Source of the DNA: CBDBGD01 sp965205235
Lineage (GTDB): Bacteria; Chloroflexota; Dehalococcoidia; Lucifugimonadales; UBA1127
Direction: 5' to 3'
Length of the DNA: 64,000 nucleotides
Assembly: GCA_965205235.1 (NCBI GenBank)
Contig: CBDBGD010000003.1
Location: 1 to 64,000 of the forward strand
Shown here: in pieces, positions 1 through 7,841 of the stretch
Position numbering within the stretch: position 1 is the stretch's first letter
Layout: each line of letters starts with the position of its first letter
Program-made: the position numbers and the translations under genes
Notes under the pieces: model-generated
What the model was told of the DNA's origin: nothing
The model's database searches: none
What the model saw: only the letters and a program-made list of their open reading frames with translations

Positions 1-308
1 CATGTTCAGTCTCACGTAGGTTTGGGAGAGGAACACGTGAACACCCCCAGGCTAGGTGAATCTAATGGGATTTTATCACTTCTTATGTAACCGGAGTGTA
101 ATTTATCCGAAATATCCTATGAAATATCGTATGACCTCTTGCAGCCTTACGCCGAAGCTGGCCTAATCGCTCTGGATTGAGAGGAATCGGAATCGGAGCC
201 TGCCGAGGTCTTCCACAACCAGGTGTTGGACTTCAAATGTGAACTCACCGTCCCGCCTTCGCCGGGAGGACGAAATGGGAACGCTCTCACCCAAGGGAGC
301 GGGGCGAG
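1..308. other. Left-edge region without a recognisable gene
   Basis: No convincing gene is visible. The first 160 bases are clearly richer in A+T than the rest of the window. They hold a 12-bp tandem duplication (109-120 and 121-132, unit GAAATATCCTAT with one mismatch). A minus-strand reading frame ending near 163 has a natural-looking C-terminal tail but no recognisable body, so it could be a gene remnant. Nothing here resembles a terminal repeat or an RNA gene. Confidence 0.5.
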
Positions 309-872
309 CTAGCGCACGACCATGTCCACGGAGGCGCAGCCGGAGAGGACGCGCTCGAGGGCGGCGGCCTCGGCCTGGTCGATGGTGAGAGCGTACTTCT
401 GGCGCACCTGGACGATGCGGTCGGCGTACCAGCAGCGGTTGAGCTGCGGCAGCCACTCGGCCGCGTCGTAGGCGCGCTTCTGCTCGCGGTTGACCTCGGG
501 GGAAGCCAGCGTCAGGTTGAGGAGGTCGGCGGAGAAGCGGGCGCGGGTGTCGTCGCTGGCGGCGCAGAGGCCGCTGTCGTGGGCCTCGGAGCGGGCGACG
601 ATGTGCTCGATGTCGGTCTGCCGGGTGTTCGAGAAGCGGCGTCCGGTGTACGGCCCGTAGACGATGCCGCCCATGCCCTCGACGATGCGAGGCTCGACGG
701 ACTGGGGGTAGGAGTAGTCGTCGGAGTCGTAGGGGGAGCAGCGGTCTTCCTCGGCGATGGTGAGGCCGCGCCAGGTGGCGGCGGGAGGGGGGTCTGGGCC
801 GTCGGTCGGGGCCGTGCAGGCGGCGAGCGCGGCGAGGGTGAGGAGAGCAAGGAGCGGAGGGAGAGGGAGCAA
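309..872 (-). CDS. Secreted HNH-type (DUF1524-like) nuclease lipoprotein
   Basis: Predicted 187-residue exported lipoprotein. The N-terminus is a short hydrophobic signal ending in LAAC, so Cys19 is the likely lipidated residue. The mature part carries a DIEH motif (about residues 87-90), followed by an N-L-T...N-R segment and a C-terminal CWYADR...Y patch. This matches the HNH/DUF1524 family found in secreted nucleases and in the C-terminus of GmrSD-type enzymes. The start is TTG, the only start that gives a complete signal peptide. It lies just downstream of tRNA-Asp on the same strand. A role in degrading extracellular nucleic acid is inferred from family and location; no partner gene is visible. 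Confidence 0.75.
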   Translation of the reverse strand: MLPLPPLLALLTLAALAACTAPTDGPDPPPAATWRGLTIAEEDRCSPYDSDDYSYPQSVEPRIVEGMGGIVYGPYTGRRFSNTRQTDIEHIVARSEAHDSGLCAASDDTRARFSADLLNLTLASPEVNREQKRAYDAAEWLPQLNRCWYADRIVQVRQKYALTIDQAEAAALERVLSGCASVDMVVR

Positions 873-878
873 TCGTAG

Positions 879-955
879 TGGCGACCCGGAGGGGATTCGA
901 ACCCCCGATCTCCGCCTTGACAGGGCGGTATGTTAGGCCACTACACCACCGGGCC
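879..955 (-). tRNA. tRNA-Asp (anticodon GTC)
   Basis: The minus strand folds into a complete cloverleaf. The acceptor GGCCCGG pairs with CCGGGTC (one G-T), the anticodon stem CCGCC/GGCGG encloses a loop with GTC (complement at 919-921), and the T arm has GGTTCGAATCC. Discriminator G is followed by an encoded CCA (complement at 879-881). The tRNA starts immediately upstream of the secreted nuclease gene. Confidence 0.95.
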
Positions 956-1026
956 GCGTGTCTCCGTCGGACGGTACGACGCTGTCGCGTTCAGACTCTA
1001 TTGTAGCGCATTGCGGGGCGAGGGGG

Positions 1027-1730
1027 TCACCTGCCGGCGTCGAGCTGCTCCTTCTGCCATGCGTAGTCGACCGAGCCCTGGTAGAACCGGTCGGGGTTTT
1101 CCACCGCCCATATCTGCTTACGTATGATGTAGTTGTCCGGTTGCAGGGCCACGCCGCGCCGCCACGCCGCCATGGCCTCGTCGACCTTGTCCTCCTGGTA
1201 GAGAGCCAAGCCCTCGCGGTAGTGCGCCAGCGCCTCGGCGGCGACGCCGCCCGCGTCTGCCGCTGCGTCGACGGGGTCGCCGGCGGCCCAGCTTTCGGCC
1301 CGCCTGCGCGTACTCGGGCTTGCGGATGTCGAAGCCGCTGCGCTTGACGTAGCGGGACGACGCCGTCGGGGTCGACGAAGATTGCGTTGGGGATGGCCTT
1401 GCAGTCGAAGAGCTGACCGAGGACGTTCTCGCCGTCGACGACGGTGGGGAAGGTGGCGCCGGCTTTCTCGACGTAGGGGCGGGCGCGGTCCGGGCCCTGG
1501 GCGTCGACGGCTACGGAGAGGAGCTCAACGCCCTTGGCCTGGTGCCTGCTGTAGTAGTCCTGCCAGACCGGCAGTTGCTCGCGGCAGGCTCACCAGGAGG
1601 CCCACATGAAGAGGACGAGCTGCTTGCCTCGATAGGCGTCGAGGCTGACCTCTTCGCCGTCGAGGGACTGCAGTGTGAGGGCGGGGAGCGTGTCTCCGAC
1701 GCCCACGGTGGCTTCATACTGGATGGCCAT
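1027..1730 (-). pseudogene. TlpA-like thioredoxin with C-terminal TPR region; in-frame TGA and two frame changes
   Basis: Reading the minus strand from ATG at 1730 gives a clear TlpA/AhpC-type redoxin: a start MAIQYEATVGVGDTLPALTL, a VLFMWASW segment, then TGA (1590-1592) where the catalytic Cys of a WCxxC site is expected, then ACREQLPVWQ and a thioredoxin fold with a cis-Pro segment AIPNAIFVDPDG. Near 1355 and again near 1298 the frame must change by one base to continue into RYVKRSGFDIRKP and ESWAAGD. The gene ends in a TPR-like stretch (ALYQEDKVDEAMAAWRRG) with stop at 1027. It lies 55 bases after the glutaredoxin gene, so they were probably cotranscribed. Either the gene is decayed, the sequence has indel errors, or the TGA encodes selenocysteine. 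The one-residue gap after TGA (TGA-A-C instead of C-x-x-C) weakens the last option. Confidence 0.75.
1559..1592 (-). other. In-frame TGA followed by a small hairpin
   Basis: On the minus strand the TGA codon (1590-1592) is followed one base later by CCTGCC, which pairs perfectly with GGCAGG 18 bases further on (plus-strand positions 1583-1588 and 1559-1564). Bacterial selenocysteine insertion elements lie directly 3' of the UGA, which is why this is recorded. The 18-base loop shows no convincing inner helix or apical minihelix, so the match to a SECIS element is weak. Confidence 0.25.
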
Positions 1731-1785
1731 GATTTCGCTCCGGTGTTGGACTCTGCGAGGCCGACGGCCCCGCGGGCTAGTAGGC

Positions 1786-2013
1786 TCAGCCGACGCCGCC
1801 GTAGCCGACGGTGACGAGCTCGCCCTCGATGATGACGGGGGTGATGCGCTCTCCGCCGGTGAGGCGCTCCAGCTCCTCGGTGGCGCCGTCGACGAGGGTG
1901 ACGTCGATCTGGTTGTAGGGGATGCCGTCCTTCTGCAGGTCCGCGAGGGCGGCCTGGGAGTAGGCGCAGTCCGGGTGGGTATAGATGGTGAGCGTTGCTG
2001 TCTCCTGGGTCAC
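1786..2013 (-). CDS. Glutaredoxin-like protein (CxxS active site)
   Basis: A 75-residue glutaredoxin/NrdH-type fold. The start reads TLTIYTHPDCAYSQAALADL, placing a CAYS monothiol motif after the first beta strand. It is followed by the TPVII cis-Pro motif and a C-terminal G-Y-G-G, all typical of the family. The second active-site Cys is replaced by Ser, as in monothiol glutaredoxins. GTG start with GAGGTG upstream. It sits upstream of the broken TlpA-like redoxin on the same strand, so a thiol-redox pair is likely. Its substrate cannot be read from sequence. Confidence 0.85.
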   Translation of the reverse strand: MTQETATLTIYTHPDCAYSQAALADLQKDGIPYNQIDVTLVDGATEELERLTGGERITPVIIEGELVTVGYGGVG

Positions 2014-2136
2014 GGCATCACCTCGTGCAGGGGCTGAAGTCTCAGTGTACCCGTGCGTGGGGTTCTCGTAAAGCGTGGGGGAGGGCAGACGGAAACGTTG
2101 CTTGCCGGGGCGGGAACAGGGTTTGCAGACTTACCA

Positions 2137-3742
2137 TCACGTCAGAGCCTGCGCGGTGGCCGACATGGACTCCGGGCCCGGCGACGCCTGGCCGCTTCCC
2201 GGCAGGGTGTAGTCGGTCAGGAGGAAGAACGTCCACAGCACTGCCATTACGAGCAAGATGGCCAGCGCCGCCCTGCTGATCACCTTCTTCCCGGTCGCGA
2301 TGCGCGTGCCGCCTCCAACAAGGACCGCAGTTAGTCCCGCGACAATCAGCCACGCCCACACCGCATTCACCGTCCAGTCGAACAGGTTTGTGAAGCGGAC
2401 TGCGAGGGTGATGACAGCGATGGCCAGCGCGGTCTGGTTCTTGGCGCCGATGAAGATGAGGGCCGCGATGATGCCGGCGATCAGCAGGAGCCCGTTGACC
2501 AGGCTGACAAACGCGTCCGTCTGTATGAGCCAGCCCGCGAACATTCCCGTCAGGCCGCCGACCAGCAGCTTGTGCCAGGGACGCGGAGAGCCACGAGGCG
2601 AGAGACTGGAGCGAACCCTTCAGGGTGCGTTGCGGGACCGGCACGGGCCTGTAGGTGCGGGGTGCGAGGGGACGCCTTGCGGGGGCCCCGGGCGTGGGGG
2701 ACGCCGGCTGGCGCGCCTGGAGAGTCTGCCGGTAGTTCCCTTCGGCGGCAGCCTTCGCCGGCACCCCCACCGGCGGTCGTGGAGGTGGCCCTGTTGTCGG
2801 CACCGGTCCCGACGGCGGTGCGGACACCGCTGCCGCCGCCATGACGCTGGACGGAATCCCCTCCAGCACCGTCTCCAGGTCCGGCACCTCTCCCACCGGC
2901 ACGCTGCAGCAGTCGATGAGCCGCTCTACCAGCCTGGCCACCAGCGGGTCCGGTGACCCTTTGAGGCGCGCAAAGGCCTCGGACGCTCCGGGGTCGGCGT
3001 AGTCCTGCCTCGTGAGGACCAAGTTGTCCTCGTTGTGGAAGGCCCACAGCCCGGGATCCGCTGCGACGGCCAGCAGACTGAGATAGATGACCAACGATGG
3101 GAAGTTGTCGATGTTCTCGTCGTAGTCGTCGGCGCCTCTCCGGGGATGCTGGTAGTGCTTGTGGCCAAGCTCGGCGCTGGGCTGGCCGCGGAACTGGGGC
3201 AGGAACATCCCGTCGTAGTCGACGAGGCGGATGTTGCCGTCGTCCTGGACCATCACGTTGCCGTGCTGGAGATCGTTGTGGGCGATGCGAAGGCCGCGGA
3301 GGCTGGCCGTGGGGCCGCCCCGCCACTGGGCGGCGACCCGCCGAAGGGCGTCCGGCTCTCCGAGCCTGGACTCGACGAAACGGTTCAAAAGCTCGCCGTG
3401 CACCCACTCCATCCTGACGACGGGGTACCAAGAACCCCGCACGTTGATCCCGTTCTCCAGATACTCGAAGTGGACGAAGGACGGCGGCAGGACGTTGAGG
3501 AGGTAGGTGCTTAGGGCGCCGTAGCGGGCCTGCTGGTCCTTGACCTCGCGGGTGAAACAACGGACGGCGAAGGTGTGGTCCCCGACGGAGACCGGGTAGA
3601 CCGAGGCAAATGCGCCGGAGAAGACCAGAGGCATTCCCCGCGGGTTGACCGACACCTCTCCTGCCTCCAGGTCCGTGCCACGAAAGCAGAGGTGCGGGTT
3701 CTGGACCGCCTCGCTAAAGTCAGTCACCCCCGGCCAGGCCAT
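2137..3742 (-). CDS. Protein kinase-like protein with C-terminal membrane helices (frameshifted near 2580)
   Basis: From ATG 3742 (GAGGAGAAG ribosome site) the first 390 or so residues form a kinase-like domain. HNDLQHGN (about 155-162) is the catalytic loop and DYDG (about 175-178) replaces DFG. The ATP-binding Lys region reads AVRCF, with Arg where Lys is usual. A Pro/Ala-rich linker follows. Near 2576-2581 the frame must shift by one base; the new frame continues WHKLLVGGLTG and then four or five hydrophobic helices to a stop at 2137. I read this as one gene interrupted by a single indel, real or artefactual. With the PP2C gene at 5073-5846 and the vWA gene at 5864-6721 it makes a kinase/phosphatase/vWA set like the TerY-P triads. 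Substrate unknown. Confidence 0.75.
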
Positions 3743-3963
3743 GCCCTTCTCCTCGCCTCCCGACGCATCTGGCTGGGACTCATTGTTGCAAGCTTGTGAT
3801 GGATTGTCGAACCGGCCGGTCGCGCATCCGTAGTTCGAGTGCCGTTCCGGTACCGCACAGTTGAAGCACACGGAGTGATTGTGTATCTTCTCCTTCGAAG
3901 AGCGCTGAAAGAGCGGCGGAAATCGTTGGCGGCCGCGCCCAGCGCAGGTGAAACGTGCCCGGG

Positions 3964-4476
3964 ATGTTTGCGTCGCTGCGAGAGTCGAGACTGGCCGAAC
4001 GACTTGGCCCGGTCGCAGTGGCGAGCGGCATCGTGCTGGTGGCGCTCGGGTTGGTACTGGAGGACTCCTCCGTTGGCCTGGCCAGCGCCGTCAGAACACT
4101 GGGCGGGATACTCTTTCTCTGCGGGCTTGCTGCCGTCCTCCTTGCCAACGCTCACCGTCGTGCCGTGACCATGGGCATAGCAAAGCGCATCGCCGCAAGG
4201 TACGCGGCCCGGACCGCAAGCTGGGGCTGGCCCGACAGGGTGGGTGTGGCCGCAATGGCGATAGGGCTTGCCCTGATTGTCCCTGCCCTGGTCCTGCAAA
4301 TCAGTTTTGGAAACAGCCTGGTTGTCGCGGCGCCCGCCGTCATCCTCTTCTGGAGCGGGGTGGGCCTCCTCATCTACGGAAGGTTCTACGGCCGCAGGGC
4401 GATGCGCACACGCGAGATGCCAGGGGCTTCGTCGTCGTCACAGAGGGAACGCCGTGGCGGCGCACGCCGGCGGTAG
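3964..4476 (+). CDS. Membrane protein of unknown function, about four helices (copy 1)
   Basis: A 170-residue hydrophobic protein starting MFASLRESRLAERLGPVAV. It has two pairs of predicted transmembrane helices separated by a basic loop, and an Arg/Ser-rich C-terminus. The two halves look like repeats of each other, and the next gene (4528) has the same pattern, so the two are probably paralogues. ATG 3964 is chosen over GTG 3955. It is transcribed away from the kinase gene and towards the phosphatase gene, inside the interrupted triad. I do not recognise the family; a membrane partner of the neighbouring signalling proteins is only a contextual guess. Confidence 0.6.
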   Translation: MFASLRESRLAERLGPVAVASGIVLVALGLVLEDSSVGLASAVRTLGGILFLCGLAAVLLANAHRRAVTMGIAKRIAARYAARTASWGWPDRVGVAAMAIGLALIVPALVLQISFGNSLVVAAPAVILFWSGVGLLIYGRFYGRRAMRTREMPGASSSSQRERRGGARRR

Positions 4477-4527
4477 CGACTCCTTGCGATCATCGACATC
4501 ATCTTCCTGGTGTGTAGGAGCTGTGCG

Positions 4528-5013
4528 GTGAGGTTCCTGCCTGTGGGCAAGCTGCTGGAGTGGGCCGGCAGGTCGCCGCTGATTGCGAGGCTCAGCCGGG
4601 CCGAAAAGGTGGGCCTGGTCGCGGCGGCGGTGGGGCTCGTTATCGGTGTTGTCAGCGGGCTTGTCCAGGGCGTCTTCTATGAGGTCCTTCGCTACGACTA
4701 CGGAGCGTCAGGGACGATGTCCATCCTGGAGACGGTGGGACTTGCGGGCGGCGCGCTCCTGCTCTGCGGGCTTGGCGCGCTCGTTCTCGGGAGGCCGAAC
4801 CGCCGGAGACTGTTGCTCGGTTGGACCGAGAGGGTGGGATGGGGCAAGATGGGGCACGCCTGGATCAACAAGCTGGGAGTGGGTCTCATCGCAGCCGCGA
4901 TCGTGGGCGGGACGTTGGGATTCGAGGACGCTACCACCATGATCGCCGGCGCCGGGATTGCCCTCCTCCTAGTGGGCATCCTCCCCCAGATTCTTGCGGG
5001 AGGTAGGCCCTAG
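4528..5013 (+). CDS. Membrane protein of unknown function, about four helices (copy 2)
   Basis: A 161-residue protein with the architecture of the preceding gene: two helix pairs with a basic central loop (RPNRRRLLLGWTERVGWGKM). The chosen start is GTG 4528, preceded at good spacing by AGGAG (4515-4519). A start at 4510 would bury that site. It lies 51 bases after copy 1, so they are likely cotranscribed, and it converges on the PP2C gene with 59 bases between the stops. Family not recognised. Confidence 0.6.
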   Translation: MRFLPVGKLLEWAGRSPLIARLSRAEKVGLVAAAVGLVIGVVSGLVQGVFYEVLRYDYGASGTMSILETVGLAGGALLLCGLGALVLGRPNRRRLLLGWTERVGWGKMGHAWINKLGVGLIAAAIVGGTLGFEDATTMIAGAGIALLLVGILPQILAGGRP

Positions 5014-5072
5014 GGCGACCGCGAGCGCGTCACCCCGGCCGTACCTGCCTGTCCCGCTTCCCCCGTGCGCCG

Positions 5073-5846
5073 CTAGGTGACCCCTATGATGACCAGCGTC
5101 GTATCGTCGTTGCGCATCAGGCCTGCGCTGCGCTGCTGCTCCACCCAGGCGCTCCATCCCGACCGGTCCAACGCCAGGAGGGTTTCCCAGGGCCTCTCTC
5201 CCTGGGCGTTCCTCGCGAGGAGCCAGCAGGCGAGGGCGTCGGACGCCAGGATGAAGAGGTCACCGGCTGCACACTCGTCGCCGGCCCGCCGCACGTTCTC
5301 CCAGAGTCCGCCTGTGCTCTCCGGGTTGCTGCAGAGCAGGGAGGGGCTGTTGTCGAACTGGGCGGCGTCGTCCAGGGGGAAGGACAGCAAAAGCCGGCCG
5401 TCGCGGACCAGGAAGAGGCAGCTGTCTCCGACCGCAACCGCCTGCCAGACGAGCCTCCCTGGGCCGTCCGGACCCACGCCGACGGTCAGGCCCAGCAGCG
5501 TGGCGTAGGCCCCGAGCCGCGCCTTGGCCTCGCCGTGCCAGGGAATGCGGTCCCACGGCACGCGGCCGTGCCACTCGTCCTGGGCCGATGCCAGCCAATC
5601 GTGGAGGGAGTCCTTGGTGAGGTGGCGAATATCGATGGGCCGTGTGACGAAGGCGTCGGTGAGGACGTCGGCCCACTCCCGGGCGAAGGCCGACTCGGTC
5701 GCGCCGTCGGAGACGGCAGCGCGGGCCAGGCGACGGCCGGATACGCCGATTCGTTGGGGGTAAATCGAACGAGCAGCATCTTCGTACTCGTCCGGGCTGT
5801 TGCCGGCCTTGGGCAGCGAGAACCGTCTGGGAGGTCGAAGGACCAC
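5073..5846 (-). CDS. PP2C-type serine/threonine phosphatase
   Basis: A 257-residue protein with the PP2C core. AAVSDGATESAFAREWADVLTDAF holds the DGxTE metal motif, AVGDSCLFLVRDG is the central GD segment, and LFILASDALACW plus a C-terminal NDDTTLVII supply the later acidic residues. No signal peptide or helices, so it is cytoplasmic. GTG start preceded by GGAAGGGGAAG. It begins 17 bases after the vWA gene on the same strand and would be cotranscribed with it. In TerY-P-type triads such a phosphatase acts opposite the linked kinase; that role is inferred from context. Confidence 0.85.
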   Translation of the reverse strand: MVLRPPRRFSLPKAGNSPDEYEDAARSIYPQRIGVSGRRLARAAVSDGATESAFAREWADVLTDAFVTRPIDIRHLTKDSLHDWLASAQDEWHGRVPWDRIPWHGEAKARLGAYATLLGLTVGVGPDGPGRLVWQAVAVGDSCLFLVRDGRLLLSFPLDDAAQFDNSPSLLCSNPESTGGLWENVRRAGDECAAGDLFILASDALACWLLARNAQGERPWETLLALDRSGWSAWVEQQRSAGLMRNDDTTLVIIGVT

Positions 5847-5863
5847 CTTCCCCTTCCAAGCAG

Positions 5864-6721
5864 CTAGCGAAGGTCTGAAGCAGCGCGCGTGCCGATGTCC
5901 AGGAACTGGACCAGGGCCACCATGTCAGCGTTGTACACGTACCCTCGAGAGCCCTCAGTGACCGGCAAGCCCATGCCGGCGGCGATCTCCACCACGGGGG
6001 CGGGAAAGACCGACGACATGCGGAACATGCGCCCTGCGTACTCGTCCGGAGGAACGTCGCTCTCGTCGGCGGGGTACTGGACCGGCATAGCGGACATCTC
6101 GGAGAGGTGTGCGTTGTAGACCAGCACGTTGCCGTCGTTGGTGTGCAGGCCCATGATCTCCTGGGCCAGGGGCTCCGGGTTCCCGTCCGTCGCGTCGCCG
6201 TCGGTCACGTTGATGAGCATGGGGGGATAGGAGTCCGGGTGCTGGGCCGTCCAGTCCTGGAGGGCCTTGGAGGCTGCGGAGAGGGCCTCGCACATGGGCG
6301 TGCCATAGCTGGCCATGGGCCGGAGCCACACAGGGAACTTTCTGGTGACTTCCACCACGCCGCCGGCGCCGTCCGGCTCCTTGACCAGCCTCTCCTCCAC
6401 CTGGGCGGCGTCAACCACCTGGCTGATGGCCAGGAAGGGCTGCTCCGGCGTTGTGCCGGGGAGAGCGGTCTCCAGCTTGGGCCGTCCCGAGTCGTCGGAA
6501 CTGTAGGCGATGACGCCAACGTGGAAGTAGTCGCGAATGTCCATGCCCTGAGAGCAACGCTGGGAGACGGCGTCCAGGATGCGGTTTACCGCATCAGCCG
6601 CTCCATCCATCTTTCGCAGTTCCGGCTGCCCTCCCAGCGCCCCCGTCATCGACCCTGATTGGTCGATGAGGAACAGGAAGCAGCCGGGGTTGTTGCGGCT
6701 GATGTCTGCTGTGTATGGCAT
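5864..6721 (-). CDS. von Willebrand factor A (TerY-like) protein
   Basis: A 285-residue vWA domain protein. DQSGS (residues 20-24) is the MIDAS motif, a Thr follows in SYGTPMCEAL, and the second metal Asp lies in NVTDGDATDGNPEP. All MIDAS positions are present, so it should bind a divalent cation. ATG 6721 has a near-perfect AAGGAGGT site six bases upstream; a longer frame starting at 6766 lacks one. It is first in a unit with the PP2C gene. vWA, PP2C and kinase together define the TerY-P triad described in tellurite-resistance-type stress systems, but no TerC/TerD/TerB gene is in the window. Confidence 0.85.
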   Translation of the reverse strand: MPYTADISRNNPGCFLFLIDQSGSMTGALGGQPELRKMDGAADAVNRILDAVSQRCSQGMDIRDYFHVGVIAYSSDDSGRPKLETALPGTTPEQPFLAISQVVDAAQVEERLVKEPDGAGGVVEVTRKFPVWLRPMASYGTPMCEALSAASKALQDWTAQHPDSYPPMLINVTDGDATDGNPEPLAQEIMGLHTNDGNVLVYNAHLSEMSAMPVQYPADESDVPPDEYAGRMFRMSSVFPAPVVEIAAGMGLPVTEGSRGYVYNADMVALVQFLDIGTRAASDLR

Positions 6722-6875
6722 GCGCGACCTCCTTGGCCTGGGCTTGCAGCGGCCCGACGGCCCCATTGTATGTCTGTGACAGGAGAAAGGCCACTTGGGT
6801 CACCCGGGGACGGTGGCCGCTCTTGCTGGGGCGGGAGATGGACCTCCAAGGGGCCTCGCGCCAGAGGGGAGCCCG

Positions 6876-7091
6876 TTAGTGGCCCATGTCCATGCGCTTT
6901 TCGCCGGAGAGGTAGGCCTCGGGCTCCTTGGAGAAGGCGACGCGGCAGCCGGGCGCGCAGAAGTAGTAGGTGACGCCGTTGTACTCGTGGGTGCCGCCTG
7001 GGGGCTTGGCGACGTCGACCTGCATGTGGCAGATGGGGTCCTCCGCGAGCTCCTTGTTGCCTCCGAGGGCTGCGAGGATCTTGCCTATCAT
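6876..7091 (-). CDS. YHS-domain metal-binding protein
   Basis: A 71-residue protein made almost entirely of one YHS domain. DPICHMQVD supplies the first Cys, and YYFCAPGCRVAFSKEPEAYL the later Cys pair and the aromatic/Lys-Glu-Pro signature. ATG with AGGAGG upstream. It is 23 bases after the EEP gene and is probably the last gene of the csoR-copA-EEP-YHS operon. YHS domains often occur in or beside copper ATPases and bind metal through these cysteines, so a copper-handling role is a reasonable inference. Confidence 0.85.
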   Translation of the reverse strand: MIGKILAALGGNKELAEDPICHMQVDVAKPPGGTHEYNGVTYYFCAPGCRVAFSKEPEAYLSGEKRMDMGH

Positions 7092-7114
7092 GGGTTCCTC
7101 CTGTGGGTGGTTCG

Positions 7115-7837
7115 TTACTCGACCGCCTTGGTCGACACTTCCGCAACGATTCCGAAGTGGTCGGATAAGGTCCTTCCGTCCTCTATGTTACTGAGCACGT
7201 CCAGGGAATCAACCTCCAGGTCCTTGCTCAGTGCAATATGGTCGATGCTGCGGCGTCCCTCGAATGCAACATTGGCCGTGGCAATGCCTACCGCCGGCGG
7301 GAAGGCGCCGAGAAGTGCCTGTTGCAGATCGGCGGGAGCACGGCTCTTCGCCCCAACAATCTGATTCAAGTCTCCCATAACCACCAGACGCGTGGTAGTC
7401 ATCTGTGCGAGCACTTTCGTCAGACCTGCCAGGTACTCCTCGTGGTCCTGCCACCGCCGGCGGCGTTCCGGTCCACGGTAGGCCTCAGTCCGCGAGCCAA
7501 ACCACGGGATGCCGACACCGACGACAGTGACTTCGCCGAGCGACGTCTGTGTGACTCCTGCTATGAATCGCCCGGGCGGCAGGGACTTGATTCCGACGCA
7601 GTCGACCTGGCTCCACGGCTCTCGTGACCAGAGCGCGACCTTGCGTCGACCCTCCGTCGTCCGATACCCGTAGTCGCTCTGCGAACGGATTGTGTGTCCA
7701 CGCTGCGACAGCAGGTCTTTGTGCGTCTCGGTGAGACAGACGACCTCGGGAGCGTGCCGTTCAATTCGCCGCAGGATCTCGCTGCTCCGCCGCGAGGTGG
7801 GCGCGGCCCATTCGACGTTCCACGTGGCAATCCTCAT
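7115..7837 (-). CDS. Endonuclease/exonuclease/phosphatase-family protein
   Basis: A 240-residue EEP-fold enzyme with the family catalytic set: ATWNVEW (Asn), LTETHKD (Glu), GDLNQI (Asp/Asn) and a terminal LSDHFGI (Asp-His). No signal peptide. It starts four bases after copA and ends 23 bases before the YHS gene, so it is embedded in the copper operon. The fold acts on phosphodiesters or phosphomonoesters; whether the substrate is nucleic acid or a small phosphate ester cannot be told here. A nuclease inside a copper-efflux operon is unusual. Confidence 0.85.
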   Translation of the reverse strand: MRIATWNVEWAAPTSRRSSEILRRIERHAPEVVCLTETHKDLLSQRGHTIRSQSDYGYRTTEGRRKVALWSREPWSQVDCVGIKSLPPGRFIAGVTQTSLGEVTVVGVGIPWFGSRTEAYRGPERRRRWQDHEEYLAGLTKVLAQMTTTRLVVMGDLNQIVGAKSRAPADLQQALLGAFPPAVGIATANVAFEGRRSIDHIALSKDLEVDSLDVLSNIEDGRTLSDHFGIVAEVSTKAVE

Positions 7838-7841
7838 CGGT

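Noticed and set aside
61..132. Possible origin or promoter signals in the AT-rich first bases
   Set aside because: Only loose TTATC-type matches and a 12-bp tandem repeat; no adjacent gene supports a function.
163..456. Minus-strand 97-codon frame overlapping the nuclease gene
   Set aside because: Its upstream half is the out-of-frame reading of the nuclease gene; only the last 30 codons look natural, too little to call.
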